5,480 nt of DNA from Candidatus Stygibacter frigidus. Lineage in GTDB: Bacteria > Cloacimonadota > Cloacimonadia > Cloacimonadales > TCS61. A model generated the notes under the pieces. It did not search any database. It worked only from the letters and a program-made list of their open reading frames with translations, and was not told the DNA's origin. Shown piece by piece: positions 5,375 through 5,480 of this stretch. The position numbers and the translations under genes are program-made. Numbering within the stretch: position 1 is the stretch's first letter; every line of letters begins with the position of its first letter. The DNA lies in assembly GCA_030765325.1 (NCBI GenBank), contig JAVCCT010000249.1, forward strand, positions 1 through 5,480. Direction: 5' to 3'.

Positions 5375-5480
5375 ATGACATTACATTTTCATTACATTTC
5401 ATTACATTTCATTACATTTCATTACATTTCATTACATTTCATTACATTTTTTTCTATAATAATAGCCAAGGGAGTTCAGC
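5375..5480 (+). CDS. Possible start of a repeat-containing plus-strand ORF, cut by the window edge
   Basis: An ATG at 5375 has AGGAG (5367-5371) three bases upstream, which is closer than usual. The frame stays open to the window end for 35 codons. It runs through the 10-bp repeats, which give a peptide with a ten-residue period (HYISLHFITF twice), then a hydrophobic FFSIIIAKGVQ that could belong to a signal peptide. Because the unit is ten bases long, gain or loss of one unit would shift the frame. The open frame may equally be an accident of a repeat that has no stop codon in this phase. A second SD-like AAGGGAG at 5468-5474 would suit a gene starting just past the edge, which argues against this start. 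Confidence 0.25.
   Translation, partial: MTLHFHYISLHFITFHYISLHFITFFSIIIAKGVQ
5379..5449. repeat. Seven tandem copies of a 10-bp repeat (CATTACATTT)
   Basis: Perfect CATTACATTT units lie at 5379-5388 and then, after one extra T at 5389, at 5390-5399 and on to 5440-5449 without interruption. Perfect identity points to recent expansion by slippage. A TATAAT follows at 5455-5460, preceded at 18 bases by ATTACA (four of six matches to a -35), so the array could also set promoter spacing or strength for a gene beyond the right edge. Confidence 0.9.

Overview
This window comes from an AT-rich bacterial genome. All convincing genes lie on the minus strand, most have strong Shine-Dalgarno sequences, and about half of the window is non-coding and rich in repeats. 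A Memo-AMMECR1 fusion with a hydrophobic N-terminus, tiny lipoproteins and repeat-laden intergenic DNA suggest an anaerobic Gram-negative-type bacterium. A Cloacimonadota-like or related FCB-group source is my guess; the window holds no taxonomic marker.

Layout, left to right. (1) 1-39 is the first 13 codons of a minus-strand gene that runs off the left edge. (2) 48-1520 is a 490-residue Memo + AMMECR1 fusion (AmmeMemoRadiSam proteins B and A in one chain) with a good RBS and a TTGACA-type promoter. (3) 1577-2328 is non-coding: a G+C-richer island just upstream of the Memo promoter, three runs of nine A, two stacked minus-strand terminator candidates, then featureless AT-rich DNA. (4) 2329-4278 is a two-gene cassette, an AAA/ABC-type ATPase followed by a small TOPRIM-like protein. 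(5) 4369-4479 is a 36-codon TTG-start lipoprotein gene just upstream of the cassette. (6) 4574-5480 has no convincing gene. It holds 55-bp repeats with a conserved inverted-repeat core, an 11-bp triplicate, and at the right edge seven copies of a 10-bp repeat that may sit inside the start of a plus-strand ORF.

How the genes may work together. The ATPase and TOPRIM-like genes are separated only by two consecutive in-frame stop codons, so they are surely co-translated and probably act as a complex. They look like a split version of the ATPase-TOPRIM arrangement of OLD nucleases, comparable in plan to the PARIS (AriA/AriB) and AbiL systems. A role in phage defence is inference. The Memo-AMMECR1 gene is a separate unit that probably continues into the partial gene at the left edge. 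The lipoprotein and the ATPase each have their own TTGACA box, so a functional link between them is possible but unproven.
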